From contig NZ_JAIOJZ010000016.1 of NCBI RefSeq assembly GCF_020404845.1, positions 88,798 through 152,797 of the forward strand: DNA of 64,000 nucleotides, in the 5' to 3' direction. Numbering within the stretch: the stretch's first letter is position 1; each line of letters begins with the position of its first letter. The position numbers were made by a program, and so were the translations under genes. The notes beneath the pieces were generated by a model, which saw only the letters and a program-made list of their open reading frames with translations, was not told the origin of the DNA and searched no databases. The DNA comes from Streptomyces hyderabadensis (GTDB lineage: Bacteria > Actinomycetota > Actinomycetes > Streptomycetales > Streptomycetaceae). This document shows positions 42,102 to 50,082 of the stretch, piece after piece.

Positions 42102-43636
42102 GGGGCCACGCCGGGGTGGGCGGCGAGCAGGGTGTCCACGGTGTCCGCGTCCTCGGGGCGCTTGTCCTCGCGGTAGCGGACCACGCGGGCGAAGCGCAGC
42201 GTGACGCCGGCCGGGTAGCGGGTGGAGCGCTGGAGGCCGTCGTAGGCGATCTCGACGACGAGTTCGGGCCGTACGGTCACGCCCCAGGGGTGCTCCTCGA
42301 CGGCCAGCTCCTCGAGGCGCCCGGTCTGCCAGGCCAGCAGGGCGTCGGTCATGCCCTTGAAGGTCTTGCCGAGCATCGCGAAGGAGCCGTCGGCGGTGCG
42401 GGCGCCCAGGTGGAGGTTGGAGAGCCTGCCGGTGCGGCGGCCGTGGCCCCACTCGGCGGCCAGCACCACCAGGTCGAGTGTGTGGACGGGCTTGACCTTC
42501 AGCCAGGACGCGCCGCGCCGGCCCGCGCTGTAGGCGGCGTCCAGCCCCTTGACGACGACGCCCTCGTGCCCGCGCTCCAGCGTCCGGGCGAGGAACTCCT
42601 CCGCGGCCCCGGTCTCCTCGGGACCGTGCACCAGGGTGCGCCGCACCCGCATCGGCTCGGGGACCAGCCGGGCCAGCTCCGCGTGCCGTTCGGTCAGCGG
42701 GAGGTCGAGCAGGTCGCGGCCGTCGACGGAGAGCGCGTCGAAGAACACCGCCGAGACGGGAACCGCCCGCGCCGCCGTGGCCACGTCGGTGCGGGAGCCC
42801 ACCCGGCCGGCGGTCTCCTGGAAGGAGCGGGGGCGCCCGTCCGCGTCGAGGGAGACGGCCTCGCCGTCCAGGATGAACCGCTCGCCCGGCAGGGCCAGGG
42901 CCGCCTCGGTGATCTCGGGGAGCCGTTCGGTGATGTCGTCCAGGGTGCGGGTGTAGACCCGTACGGTGCCGCCGTCCCGGTGCACCTGGACGCGGATGCC
43001 GTCCAGCTTCTCCTCCACGGCGGCGGTGCCCAGCTTGCCGACCGCCTCGGCGACCGAGGACGCGCTGTGCGCCAGCATCGGCAGGACGGGTCTGCCGACG
43101 GTGAGCCGGAACCGGCCCAGGGCGCCGGGCCCGTCGGCCAGCAGGGCCTCGGCCACCGTCTGCAGCGACCCGGCGAGCATCACCGCGCGCCGGACGTCCG
43201 CCGGGGGAGCGTCCGTCGCCGCGGCCAGGCCCTCGACGGCGGCCGCGTCCAGGGCGCCCTGGCGGACCTCTCCGGTGAGCAGCCCGATCAGGAAGCGCTG
43301 CTCGTCCTCCGTGGCGGCGCCCATCAGCTCGCCGACCAGCCGGGCCCGCTCGGCCTGGGAACCGCGGCCGGAGACCGCGCCGAGCCGGGTGAGCCGGGCG
43401 TCCACGTCCCGCACGGTCAGGGTCGGCCCGGAGGCCGGCGGCACCGGGCGGCTCAGCACCTTCCAGCCGACGCCGATCCGCCCCTGCGGGAGCCGTCCCG
43501 CCAGATACGGGATGACGACCGGTACGTCCGCCGCCTCCGCCTCGCGGAACAGCTCCGCGAGCAGGGCGGTCTTGCGGGACCGCGCCGACGTGGCGGCGAC
43601 CTCCCGGGACACCTGGGCCAACCGGGCCAGCAACAT
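42098..43636 (-). CDS. lig: ATP-dependent DNA ligase (LigB-like)
   Basis: 512-aa ligase of the archaeal/eukaryotic ATP-dependent type. An N-terminal helical domain (1-190) is followed by the adenylation motif EEKLDGIRVQVHRDG with the nucleotidyl Lys, FILDGEAVSLDADGRP (motif III), EGVVVKGLDAAYSAGRRG and WLKVKPVHTLDLVV (motif V), then an OB domain. No polymerase or phosphoesterase domain is fused and no Ku gene is next to it, so it is not a standalone LigD end-joining set. ATG 43636 is the first Met after a GC-rich leader; the exact start is uncertain. Followed by the coupled Nudix gene. Confidence 0.94.
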   Translation of the reverse strand: MLLARLAQVSREVAATSARSRKTALLAELFREAEAADVPVVIPYLAGRLPQGRIGVGWKVLSRPVPPASGPTLTVRDVDARLTRLGAVSGRGSQAERARLVGELMGAATEDEQRFLIGLLTGEVRQGALDAAAVEGLAAATDAPPADVRRAVMLAGSLQTVAEALLADGPGALGRFRLTVGRPVLPMLAHSASSVAEAVGKLGTAAVEEKLDGIRVQVHRDGGTVRVYTRTLDDITERLPEITEAALALPGERFILDGEAVSLDADGRPRSFQETAGRVGSRTDVATAARAVPVSAVFFDALSVDGRDLLDLPLTERHAELARLVPEPMRVRRTLVHGPEETGAAEEFLARTLERGHEGVVVKGLDAAYSAGRRGASWLKVKPVHTLDLVVLAAEWGHGRRTGRLSNLHLGARTADGSFAMLGKTFKGMTDALLAWQTGRLEELAVEEHPWGVTVRPELVVEIAYDGLQRSTRYPAGVTLRFARVVRYREDKRPEDADTVDTLLAAHPGVAP

Positions 43637-43761
43637 GCAGTCATGGTGCACCGGAACGGCGGGGCGTACACCCCCGCGGGTGCCGCCGGGCCCCGCGGAC
43701 CCGCATGCCGCGGACGCGGCGCACCGGCGTACGCCCCCCGCCGGGTGCTCCGGGCGGGGCC

Positions 43762-44727
43762 TCACCCGGCGACGGCCGCGTCCAGGTCCGACATGATCAG
43801 ATCGCCGACGACCGCCGCCGCGGCGCGGTAGCCGCCGCTCGCCGCGTGCACCACCTGCTCGGCGAAGCCCAGCGCGTTCCCGGCGGTCCACACGCCCGGC
43901 ACGCTGGTCCGGCCCGTCGGATCCACCACGGGGTAGGAGCCGAACGGCGTCTCCTGCAGCTGGGCCCCCAGCCGCTCCATCAGACCGGTCTGCGGGACGG
44001 GCTTCGGGGCGACGAAGACCACCGTGCGGTCGTGCGCCGTGCCGTCCGCCAGCCGCACCCCGGTGAGCCGGTCGTCCTCGACCCGCAGGGCGGCGACCTC
44101 GCCGGGCACCACCTTGACCCCGGCCGCGGCGAGCCGCCGCAGCTCGTCGTCGGACAGCTCCTCCTCGGCGACCGTGTGCAGGAAGAGCGTCACGTCGTCC
44201 GACCAGCCGGACACCATCAGGGCCTGGTGCACGCTGAGCGGGCTGGTGGCCAGGACGCCGAAGCGCTCGTCGCGGACCTCCCAGCCGTGGCAGAACGGGC
44301 AGTGCAGCACGTCCCGGCCGAACCGCTCGGCGACCCCGGGCACGGCGGGCAGCTCGTCCCTGAGCCCGGTGGTGACGATCAGCCGGCGGGCGTGCACGGT
44401 CTCCCCGCCGGCCAGCCGTACCGCGAAGTCCTCGTCCCGGGACACGTCCACGGCACGGTCGCGGACCAGCTCCACTCCGTAGCGCGCGATCTCGTCCCGG
44501 CCCAGTGCCAGGAACTCGGCCGGGGACATGCCGTCCCGGGTCAGGTAGCCCTGCATGTGGGCCGAGGGCGCGTTGCGCGGCTCACCGGCGTCGACCACCA
44601 GGGTGCGCAGCCGTGAGCGGCCCAGGACCAGCGCGGCGGAGAGTCCCGCCGCGCCGCCGCCGACGACCACCACGTCGTAGGTGCCGGTCAGGTCCTTGTT
44701 CCGGGTGACGTCCTTGTTCTGGGTCAT
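43762..44727 (-). CDS. Thioredoxin-reductase-like FAD oxidoreductase
   Basis: 321-aa flavoprotein. The ATG at 44727 follows GGAGGTGG. FAD loop: YDVVVVGGGAAGLSAALVLG; redox CxxC: DVLHCPFCHGWEVRD; C-terminal FAD block: GVWTAGNALGFAEQVVHAA. In place of a normal NAD(P)H GxGxxA motif it has GVLATSPLSVHQALMV, so it resembles the TrxR-like ferredoxin-dependent or gliotoxin-type disulfide oxidases rather than true TrxB. The N-terminus contains a short repeat (QNKDVTRNKDLTG). It is divergent from an XRE-cupin regulator. Confidence 0.9.
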   Translation of the reverse strand: MTQNKDVTRNKDLTGTYDVVVVGGGAAGLSAALVLGRSRLRTLVVDAGEPRNAPSAHMQGYLTRDGMSPAEFLALGRDEIARYGVELVRDRAVDVSRDEDFAVRLAGGETVHARRLIVTTGLRDELPAVPGVAERFGRDVLHCPFCHGWEVRDERFGVLATSPLSVHQALMVSGWSDDVTLFLHTVAEEELSDDELRRLAAAGVKVVPGEVAALRVEDDRLTGVRLADGTAHDRTVVFVAPKPVPQTGLMERLGAQLQETPFGSYPVVDPTGRTSVPGVWTAGNALGFAEQVVHAASGGYRAAAAVVGDLIMSDLDAAVAG

Positions 44728-44769
44728 GGTGACCACCTCCACCCAGAAGGTCGCTCGAACACCGCGGGA

Positions 44770-44798
44770 TTGACAAACCCGTTTGCCGGAACTGCAAT
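44770..44798 (+). promoter_or_regulatory. Promoter/operator of the XRE-cupin gene
   Basis: TTGACA (44770-44775) with TGCAAT (44793-44798) 17 nt later is a good vegetative promoter. The -10 ends 6 nt before the ATG at 44805, implying a leaderless transcript. CAAAC-CC-GTTTG (44774-44785) overlaps the -35 and could be the binding site for the encoded regulator, which would also reach the divergent oxidoreductase gene. Confidence 0.6.
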
Positions 44799-44804
44799 AA
44801 ACGC

Positions 44805-45380
44805 ATGACGACCGCAGACGATGTCCTCGCCGGTGTCGGGCCCAGGCTCCGCCAGGTGCGCAAGGAACGCGAGGTGACCCTGGCGGCGCTGTCCGAGTCG
44901 ACCGGCATCTCGGTGAGCACCCTGTCGCGGCTGGAGTCGGGCCTGCGCAAGCCGAGCCTCGAACTGCTGCTGCCGATCGCCCAGGCCCACCAGGTCCCGC
45001 TGGACGAACTGGTCGGCGCCCCGCGGGTCGGCGACCCCCGGGTGCGCGCCAAGCCCATCGTGCGGCACGGCCGCACCCACTGGCCCCTGACCCGTCAGGC
45101 GGGCGGCCTCCAGGCCTTCAAGGTGCTGGAGCCCCAGCGCCGGGAGGAGCCGGACCCGCGCACCCACGAGGGGTACGAGTGGCTCTACGTCCTCTCCGGC
45201 CGGCTGCGGCTCGTGCTCGGCGAGCACGACGTGGTGCTGTCGGCGGGGGAGGCCGCCGAGTTCGACACCCGGGTGCCGCACTGGTTCGGGTCGACGGGGG
45301 AGGGGCCGGCCGAGTTCCTCAGCCTCTTCGGCCCGCAGGGTGAGCGGATGCATGTACGGGCGCGGCCCGCGCAGGCGTGA
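44805..45380 (+). CDS. XRE-cupin transcriptional regulator
   Basis: 191-aa regulator with an N-terminal HTH (LRQVRKEREVTLAALSESTG; VSTLSRLESGLRKPSLELLL) and a C-terminal cupin (about 115-185: EGYEWLYVLSGRLRLVLGEH, DVVLSAGEAAEFDTRVPHWF). Such proteins sense small molecules through the cupin pocket and repress neighbours. The initiating ATG lies 6 nt downstream of a -10 sequence, so the message is probably leaderless. It most likely controls itself and the divergent thioredoxin-reductase-like gene. Confidence 0.93.
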   Translation: MTTADDVLAGVGPRLRQVRKEREVTLAALSESTGISVSTLSRLESGLRKPSLELLLPIAQAHQVPLDELVGAPRVGDPRVRAKPIVRHGRTHWPLTRQAGGLQAFKVLEPQRREEPDPRTHEGYEWLYVLSGRLRLVLGEHDVVLSAGEAAEFDTRVPHWFGSTGEGPAEFLSLFGPQGERMHVRARPAQA

Positions 45381-45444
45381 GCCGGCGGTCCGTTCCCGGT
45401 GCGGTGCTCCGTGATCCTGTGCCCGGGCCTGTTCCCTGATGGGC

Positions 45445-45461
45445 AAGCGACCGCTTAGTAT
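45445..45461 (+). promoter_or_regulatory. AAGCG-AC-CGCTT operator with -10 TAGTAT
   Basis: A perfect 5-bp inverted repeat (45445-45456) runs straight into TAGTAT (45456-45461), 43 bp before the oxidoreductase start. A repressor bound here would block the promoter. The pattern resembles TetR sites near acyl-CoA genes, but no TetR gene is adjacent. Confidence 0.55.
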
Positions 45462-45503
45462 GCGGGGGACCCGGTCGGACGACGCAGTCGGTGGAGGCCC
45501 CGC

Positions 45504-46484
45504 ATGCAGGCATGGCAGGTGCACGAGAACGGCGAGCCGGGCGAGGTGATGCGCCTCGCGGACGTGTCGCCGCCGACGCCGGGCGAGGGCCAGGTCCTGC
45601 TGAGGGTCCGCGCCGCGAACATCAACTTCCCGGACGCGCTGATGTGCCGGGGCCAGTACCAGGTCCGGCCGCCGCTGCCGTTCACGCCGGGCGTGGAGAT
45701 CTGCGGCGAGACCGAGGACGGGCGCCGCGTCCTCGCCAATCCGGCGCTCCCGCACGGCGGCTTCGCCGAGTACGCCCTCGCGGACGCGCGTGCCCTGCTG
45801 CCCGCGCCGGACTCCCTCGACGACGCCGAGGCCGCCGCCCTGCACATCGGCTACCAGACCGGCTGGTTCGGCCTGCACCGCCGGGCCCGGCTGCAAGCCG
45901 GGGAGACCCTGCTGGTCCACGCCGCCGCGGGCGGCGTCGGGAGCGCCGCCGTGCAGCTCGGCAAGGCGGCCGGCGCCACCGTCGTCGGCGTCGTCGGCGG
46001 CCCCGAGAAGGCGGCCGTCGCCCGCGAGCTGGGCTGCGACGTGGTCGTCGACCGGAACGCCGAGGATGTCGTGGCGGCCGTGAAGGAGGCCACCGGCGGC
46101 CGGGGCGCCGACGTGGTCTACGACCCGGTCGGCGGCCAGGCCTATGCCCAGTCCGCCAAGGTCGTCGCCTTCGAGGGCCGGATCGTCGTCGTCGGCTTCG
46201 CGAGCGGCACGATCCCCAGCCCCGCGCTGAACCACGCGCTGGTGAAGAACTACGCGATCCTCGGCCTGCACTGGGGGCTGTACAACACCAAGAACCCCGA
46301 GCTGGTCCGGCACTGCCACGAACAGCTCACCGAACTGGCCGCCCGGGGCGCCGTCAAGCCGCTGGTGAGCGAGCGGGTGACGCTCGACGGGGCGGCGGGC
46401 GCCGTGCAGCGGGTCGCCGACGGCAGGACGACCGGCCGGGTGGCCGTCGTACCGGAGATGCACGAGAAGGGAACCGCCGCATGA
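45504..46484 (+). CDS. NADPH:quinone oxidoreductase-like MDR protein
   Basis: 326-aa zinc-free medium-chain dehydrogenase/reductase. It shows AANINFPDALMCRGQYQVRP at the active-site side, LLVHAAAGGVGSAAVQLGKA (the AAxGxVG NADPH loop) and VVYDPVGGQAYAQSAKVVA. ATG 45504 follows GGTGGAGG. It opens an operon of three ATGA-overlapping genes with two acyl-CoA dehydrogenases, so it may act as an enoyl-CoA/quinone reductase in a fatty- or aromatic-acid pathway rather than in detoxification. Confidence 0.93.
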   Translation: MQAWQVHENGEPGEVMRLADVSPPTPGEGQVLLRVRAANINFPDALMCRGQYQVRPPLPFTPGVEICGETEDGRRVLANPALPHGGFAEYALADARALLPAPDSLDDAEAAALHIGYQTGWFGLHRRARLQAGETLLVHAAAGGVGSAAVQLGKAAGATVVGVVGGPEKAAVARELGCDVVVDRNAEDVVAAVKEATGGRGADVVYDPVGGQAYAQSAKVVAFEGRIVVVGFASGTIPSPALNHALVKNYAILGLHWGLYNTKNPELVRHCHEQLTELAARGAVKPLVSERVTLDGAAGAVQRVADGRTTGRVAVVPEMHEKGTAA

Positions 46485-47662
46485 CCGACGCAGCGGAACT
46501 GCGCCGCCGTACCCGCGAGTTGCTGGCGGCACACCCGCCGGCCGGCACGGACCGCACGGACTTCCTCCGGGCCCGCTTCGACGCCGGACTCGCCTGGGTG
46601 CACTACCCGCAAGGGCTCGGCGGACTCGGTGCGCCGCGCGCCCTCCAGGCCGTGGTGGACGCCGAGTTGGCGGCCGAGGGAGCCCCCGACAACGACCCCC
46701 GGCGCATCGGCATCGGCCTCGGCATGGCCGCCCCGACCATCCTCCAGTACGGCACCGAGGAGCAGCAGCGCCGGCTGCTGCGGCCGCTGTGGACCGGCGA
46801 GGAGGTCTGGTGCCAGCTCTTCAGCGAACCCGGCGCCGGGTCCGACCTGGCGGCCCTCGGCACCCGCGCGGTACGGGACGGTGAGGACTGGGTGGTCAAC
46901 GGGCAGAAGGTGTGGACCTCCAGCGCGCACCTCGCCCGCTGGGCCATCCTCATCGCCCGCACCGACCCGGACGTGCCCAAGCACCGGGGCATCACCTACT
47001 TCGTGTGCGACATGACCGACCCCGGCGTCGAGGTGCGGCCGCTGCGCCAGATCACCGGCGAGGCCGAGTTCAACGAGGTGTTCCTCACCGACGTCCGCAT
47101 CCCCGACTCCCGCCGTCTCGGCGAGGTCGGCGACGGCTGGCGGGTCGCGCAGACCACGCTGAACAACGAACGCGTCGCCATCGGCGGCACACCGGTCCCC
47201 CGCGAGGGCGGCATGATCGGCAAGCTCGCCGCGACCTGGCGCGAGCGCCCCGAACTGCGCACCCACGACCTGCACCAGCGCCTGCTCGGCCTGTGGGTCG
47301 AGGCCGAGGTCGCCCGCCTGACCGGGGTGCGCCTGCGCCAGCAGCTGGCGGCCGGCCAGCCGGGCCCCGAGGGCGCCGGCATGAAGCTGAACTTCGCCCG
47401 GCTCAACCAGGAGATCAGCGGACTGGAAGTGGAACTCCTCGGCGAGGAGGGTCTGCTCTACGACGACTGGACCATGCGCCGGCCCGAACTGGTCGACTTC
47501 ACCGGCCGCGACGCCGGATACCGCTACCTGCGGTCCAAGGGCAACAGCATCGAGGGCGGGACCAGCGAGGTCCTGCTGAACATCGTCGCCGAGCGTGTTC
47601 TGGGCCTGCCCGCCGAGCCGCGCACCGACAAGGACGTCGCATGGAAGGACCTCGCCCGATGA
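46481..47662 (+). CDS. Acyl-CoA dehydrogenase, large paired subunit
   Basis: 393-aa acyl-CoA dehydrogenase starting at ATG 46481 (ATGA overlap with the oxidoreductase). Marks: CQLFSEPGAGSDLAALGTRA, VVNGQKVWTSSAHLARWAIL, RYLRSKGNSIEGGTSEVLLN and IVAERVLGLP. The partner gene follows by another ATGA overlap. Paired acyl-CoA dehydrogenase genes of this kind (FadE-like heterotetramers in sterol degradation) usually form alpha2beta2 enzymes. Confidence 0.93.
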   Translation: MTDAAELRRRTRELLAAHPPAGTDRTDFLRARFDAGLAWVHYPQGLGGLGAPRALQAVVDAELAAEGAPDNDPRRIGIGLGMAAPTILQYGTEEQQRRLLRPLWTGEEVWCQLFSEPGAGSDLAALGTRAVRDGEDWVVNGQKVWTSSAHLARWAILIARTDPDVPKHRGITYFVCDMTDPGVEVRPLRQITGEAEFNEVFLTDVRIPDSRRLGEVGDGWRVAQTTLNNERVAIGGTPVPREGGMIGKLAATWRERPELRTHDLHQRLLGLWVEAEVARLTGVRLRQQLAAGQPGPEGAGMKLNFARLNQEISGLEVELLGEEGLLYDDWTMRRPELVDFTGRDAGYRYLRSKGNSIEGGTSEVLLNIVAERVLGLPAEPRTDKDVAWKDLAR

Positions 47663-48747
47663 GCGCACAGCCCGAACCCGCTCTCCTGCACACGGAGGAG
47701 GAAGAGGCGCTGCGCGCCGCCGTCCGGGACCTGCTCACCGACCACTGCGACCCGGCGGGCGTCATCACCCGCACCGAGTCGGCCGCCCCGCACGACGCGG
47801 CGCTGTGGAAGAGCCTCGCCGACTCGATGGGCCTGGCGGGCCTGCTGATCCCGGAGGCACTGGGCGGGCAGGGCGCCACCCACCGCGAAGCCGCCGTGGT
47901 ACTGGAGGAACTGGGCCGGGCGGTCGCACCGGTGCCGTACCTGACGAGCGCCGTCGTCGCCACCGAGGCGCTGCTGGCCTGCGGGGCCGAGGACCTGCTG
48001 GGCGAGCTGGCGTCCGCCACGACCGTCGCGGTACTGGCCGTCGGACTGCACGTCGCACCGGGCGCCGCCTTCCCGCGGGTGCGGTACGAAGGGGGAGCGC
48101 TGCACGGCGAGTTGACCGGCGTCGCCGACGCCTCCTTCGCCGACGTGCTGCTCGTGCCCGCGGACGACGGCGGCCTGTACGCGGTCCGCGCCGCCGACAC
48201 GACGGTGACTCCGCAGGTCTCGCTCGACCTCACCCGGCCGCTGGCGCGCGTGACCCTCGACGGCGCTCCGGCGCGTCGCCTCGGTGAGGCGGAGCCCGCG
48301 CTGCGCCGGGCCCTGCGGGCCGGTGCCGGGCTGCTCGCCTCCGAACAACTGGGCCTCGCCGACTGGCTGCTGACCGAGACCGTCCGCTACCTCAAGGAAC
48401 GCAAGCAGTTCAACCGCCAGGTCGGCGGCTTCCAGGCGCTCAAGCACCGGCTCGCCCGGCTGTGGCTGGAGGTGGCGGGCCTGCGCGCCGCCGCCCGCAG
48501 TGCGGCCGACGCCCTGGCGACCGGCGCGGACACCGACGTGGCGGTGGCCGTGGCCCAGGCGTACGCGGCCCAGGTCGCCGTGCACGCCGCCGAGGAGGCG
48601 CTGCAACTGCACGGCGGCATCGGCATGACCTGGGAACACCCGGTCCACCTGTACCTCAAGCGGGCCAAGGCCGACTCGATCGCGTACGGCGCGACGGGCA
48701 CCCACCGTGCGGCGCTGGCCGAACTGGTCGACCTGCGGGCCCCCTGA
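47659..48747 (+). CDS. Acyl-CoA dehydrogenase, smaller paired subunit
   Basis: 362-aa partner, ATG 47659. The N-terminal helical domain (EEEALRAAVRDLLTDHCDPA) and C-terminal block (LQLHGGIGMTWEHPVHLYLK) identify the family. The middle is shortened and lacks the usual SEPxAGSD flavin segment, so it probably depends on the preceding subunit for FAD binding. This split of roles is known for FadE heteromers in actinobacteria. The gene ends the operon. Confidence 0.92.
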   Translation: MSAQPEPALLHTEEEEALRAAVRDLLTDHCDPAGVITRTESAAPHDAALWKSLADSMGLAGLLIPEALGGQGATHREAAVVLEELGRAVAPVPYLTSAVVATEALLACGAEDLLGELASATTVAVLAVGLHVAPGAAFPRVRYEGGALHGELTGVADASFADVLLVPADDGGLYAVRAADTTVTPQVSLDLTRPLARVTLDGAPARRLGEAEPALRRALRAGAGLLASEQLGLADWLLTETVRYLKERKQFNRQVGGFQALKHRLARLWLEVAGLRAAARSAADALATGADTDVAVAVAQAYAAQVAVHAAEEALQLHGGIGMTWEHPVHLYLKRAKADSIAYGATGTHRAALAELVDLRAP

Positions 48748-48856
48748 CACCCCCGGCCACGCCCGCGGGGCGTCCGGCCCGGGAACCGCTCCGGTGAAGT
48801 GAACGACCGGCGGCGGTCCGGCCAACTCCCCGCACGACGCTGCTCTCTGAGGCCTG

Positions 48857-48883
48857 CGGGACCCCATACTCACTGGGGTCCCG
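48857..48883. terminator. 10-bp perfect hairpin before the secreted phosphodiesterase gene
   Basis: CGGGACCCCA (48857-48866), loop of 7 nt, TGGGGTCCCG (48874-48883). It is 110 nt after the dehydrogenase operon and 25 nt before the next start, so it may terminate the operon or sit in the leader of the downstream gene. Confidence 0.55.
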
Positions 48884-48908
48884 TACGGCACTTCCAGGGA
48901 GGCAGAGC

Positions 48909-49772
48909 ATGGCCCTCACCACCCGACGCAGAGCCCTCACCACCCTCGGCGCCGCCCTCGCGGGCGCGGTCGCCCTGCCCGCCGGCACCGCGCTGGCGTC
49001 CGAAGGCAGGCACGGACCGCGCCCGCTGTGGCGCGCGCACGCCCACAACGACTACGAGCACCCCCGCCCCCTCCTCGACGCCCTCGACCACCGCTTCGGC
49101 AGCGTCGAGGCCGACATCTACCTGGTCGACGGCCAACTCCTGGTCGCCCACGACCCGGAGGACCTCGATCCGTCCCGCACCCTGGAGTCGCTCTACCTCG
49201 ACCCGCTCGCCGCCCGCGTCCGCGCGAACCACGGCCGGGTCTACCGGCGGGACCGCCGCGCCCTGCAACTCCTGATCGACATCAAGACCGAGGGCGAGGC
49301 GACGTACCGCGAACTCGACCGCCGACTGCGCCGCCACCAGCACCTGTTCACCTCCTACGCCCACGGACGGGTGTTCCCCGGCGCGGTCACCGCGGTGGTC
49401 TCCGGCGACCGGGCCGCCCGCGCACCCATGGAGGCGCAGCGCACCCGCCGGGCCTTCTACGACGGCCGCCTCACCGACCTCGGCACCGCGGCACCGGCTT
49501 CCTTCGTCCCGCTGATCAGCGACAACTGGACGCTCAACTTCGGCTGGCAGGGCGTCGGCGCCTTCCCGGCGGCCGAACGGCGCAGGCTCCACGAGCTCGT
49601 GGCCGCGGCCCACGCACGCGGGCAGCGGGTGCGCTTCTGGGCCACGCCCGACGTGGCGGGGCCCGCGCGGGACGCCGTGTGGGCCGAACTGCTCGCCGCC
49701 GGTGTCGACCATCTCAACACCGACGACCTCGCGGGCCTCGAAGCGTTCCTCGACGCCCGCCGGGACGCGTAG
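48909..49772 (+). CDS. Secreted PI-PLC/GDPD-like phosphodiesterase-fold protein
   Basis: 287-aa exported protein with a Tat-like signal (TTRRRALTTLGAALAGAVAL, cleavage near ALAS). The start of the barrel, WRAHAHNDYEHPRPLLDALD, then SVEADIYLVDGQLLVAHDPE, carries the His/Glu/Asp pattern of glycerophosphodiester phosphodiesterases; LQLLIDIKTEGE and FWATPDVAGPARD complete the TIM-barrel signs. It is closest in style to the fungal AIM6-like group, so the substrate is open. SD CAGGGAGG precedes the ATG. Confidence 0.85.
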   Translation: MALTTRRRALTTLGAALAGAVALPAGTALASEGRHGPRPLWRAHAHNDYEHPRPLLDALDHRFGSVEADIYLVDGQLLVAHDPEDLDPSRTLESLYLDPLAARVRANHGRVYRRDRRALQLLIDIKTEGEATYRELDRRLRRHQHLFTSYAHGRVFPGAVTAVVSGDRAARAPMEAQRTRRAFYDGRLTDLGTAAPASFVPLISDNWTLNFGWQGVGAFPAAERRRLHELVAAAHARGQRVRFWATPDVAGPARDAVWAELLAAGVDHLNTDDLAGLEAFLDARRDA

Positions 49773-49887
49773 GGCCGCACCGGAACACCACTCGTTCGGA
49801 GGACAGGTCAGCCGCCCGGACGAACCCTCCGCTACGCCACACTTACGGCCGAACGCCGCGAAGTGGACGTGGCGGAGGAGGTTGACG

Positions 49888-50082
49888 ATGGCCGTTTCCA
49901 TCTCTGTGGTGCTCTTGCTGTCCATCCTGGCGGTGCTCTTCCTGCGCAACGGCGGACTGAAGGTCTCGCACGCCCTGGTCTGCCTGCTGCTCGGCTTCTA
50001 CCTGGCGAGCACGAGCATCGCCCCCACCATCAACAGCGGACTCACCGCGACGGCGGACATCGTGGGCAGCCTCAGACCGTAG
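49888..50082 (+). CDS. Small two-helix membrane protein
   Basis: 64 aa from ATG 49888 behind GGAGGAGG. The first helix is VSISVVLLLSILAVLFL, then RNGGLKVSHALVCLLLGFYL as the second, and a short tail ending SLRP. I recall similar short proteins in other actinomycetes without a defined role. Its last 11 bp overlap the 3' end of the convergent transporter gene. Confidence 0.75.
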   Translation: MAVSISVVLLLSILAVLFLRNGGLKVSHALVCLLLGFYLASTSIAPTINSGLTATADIVGSLRP

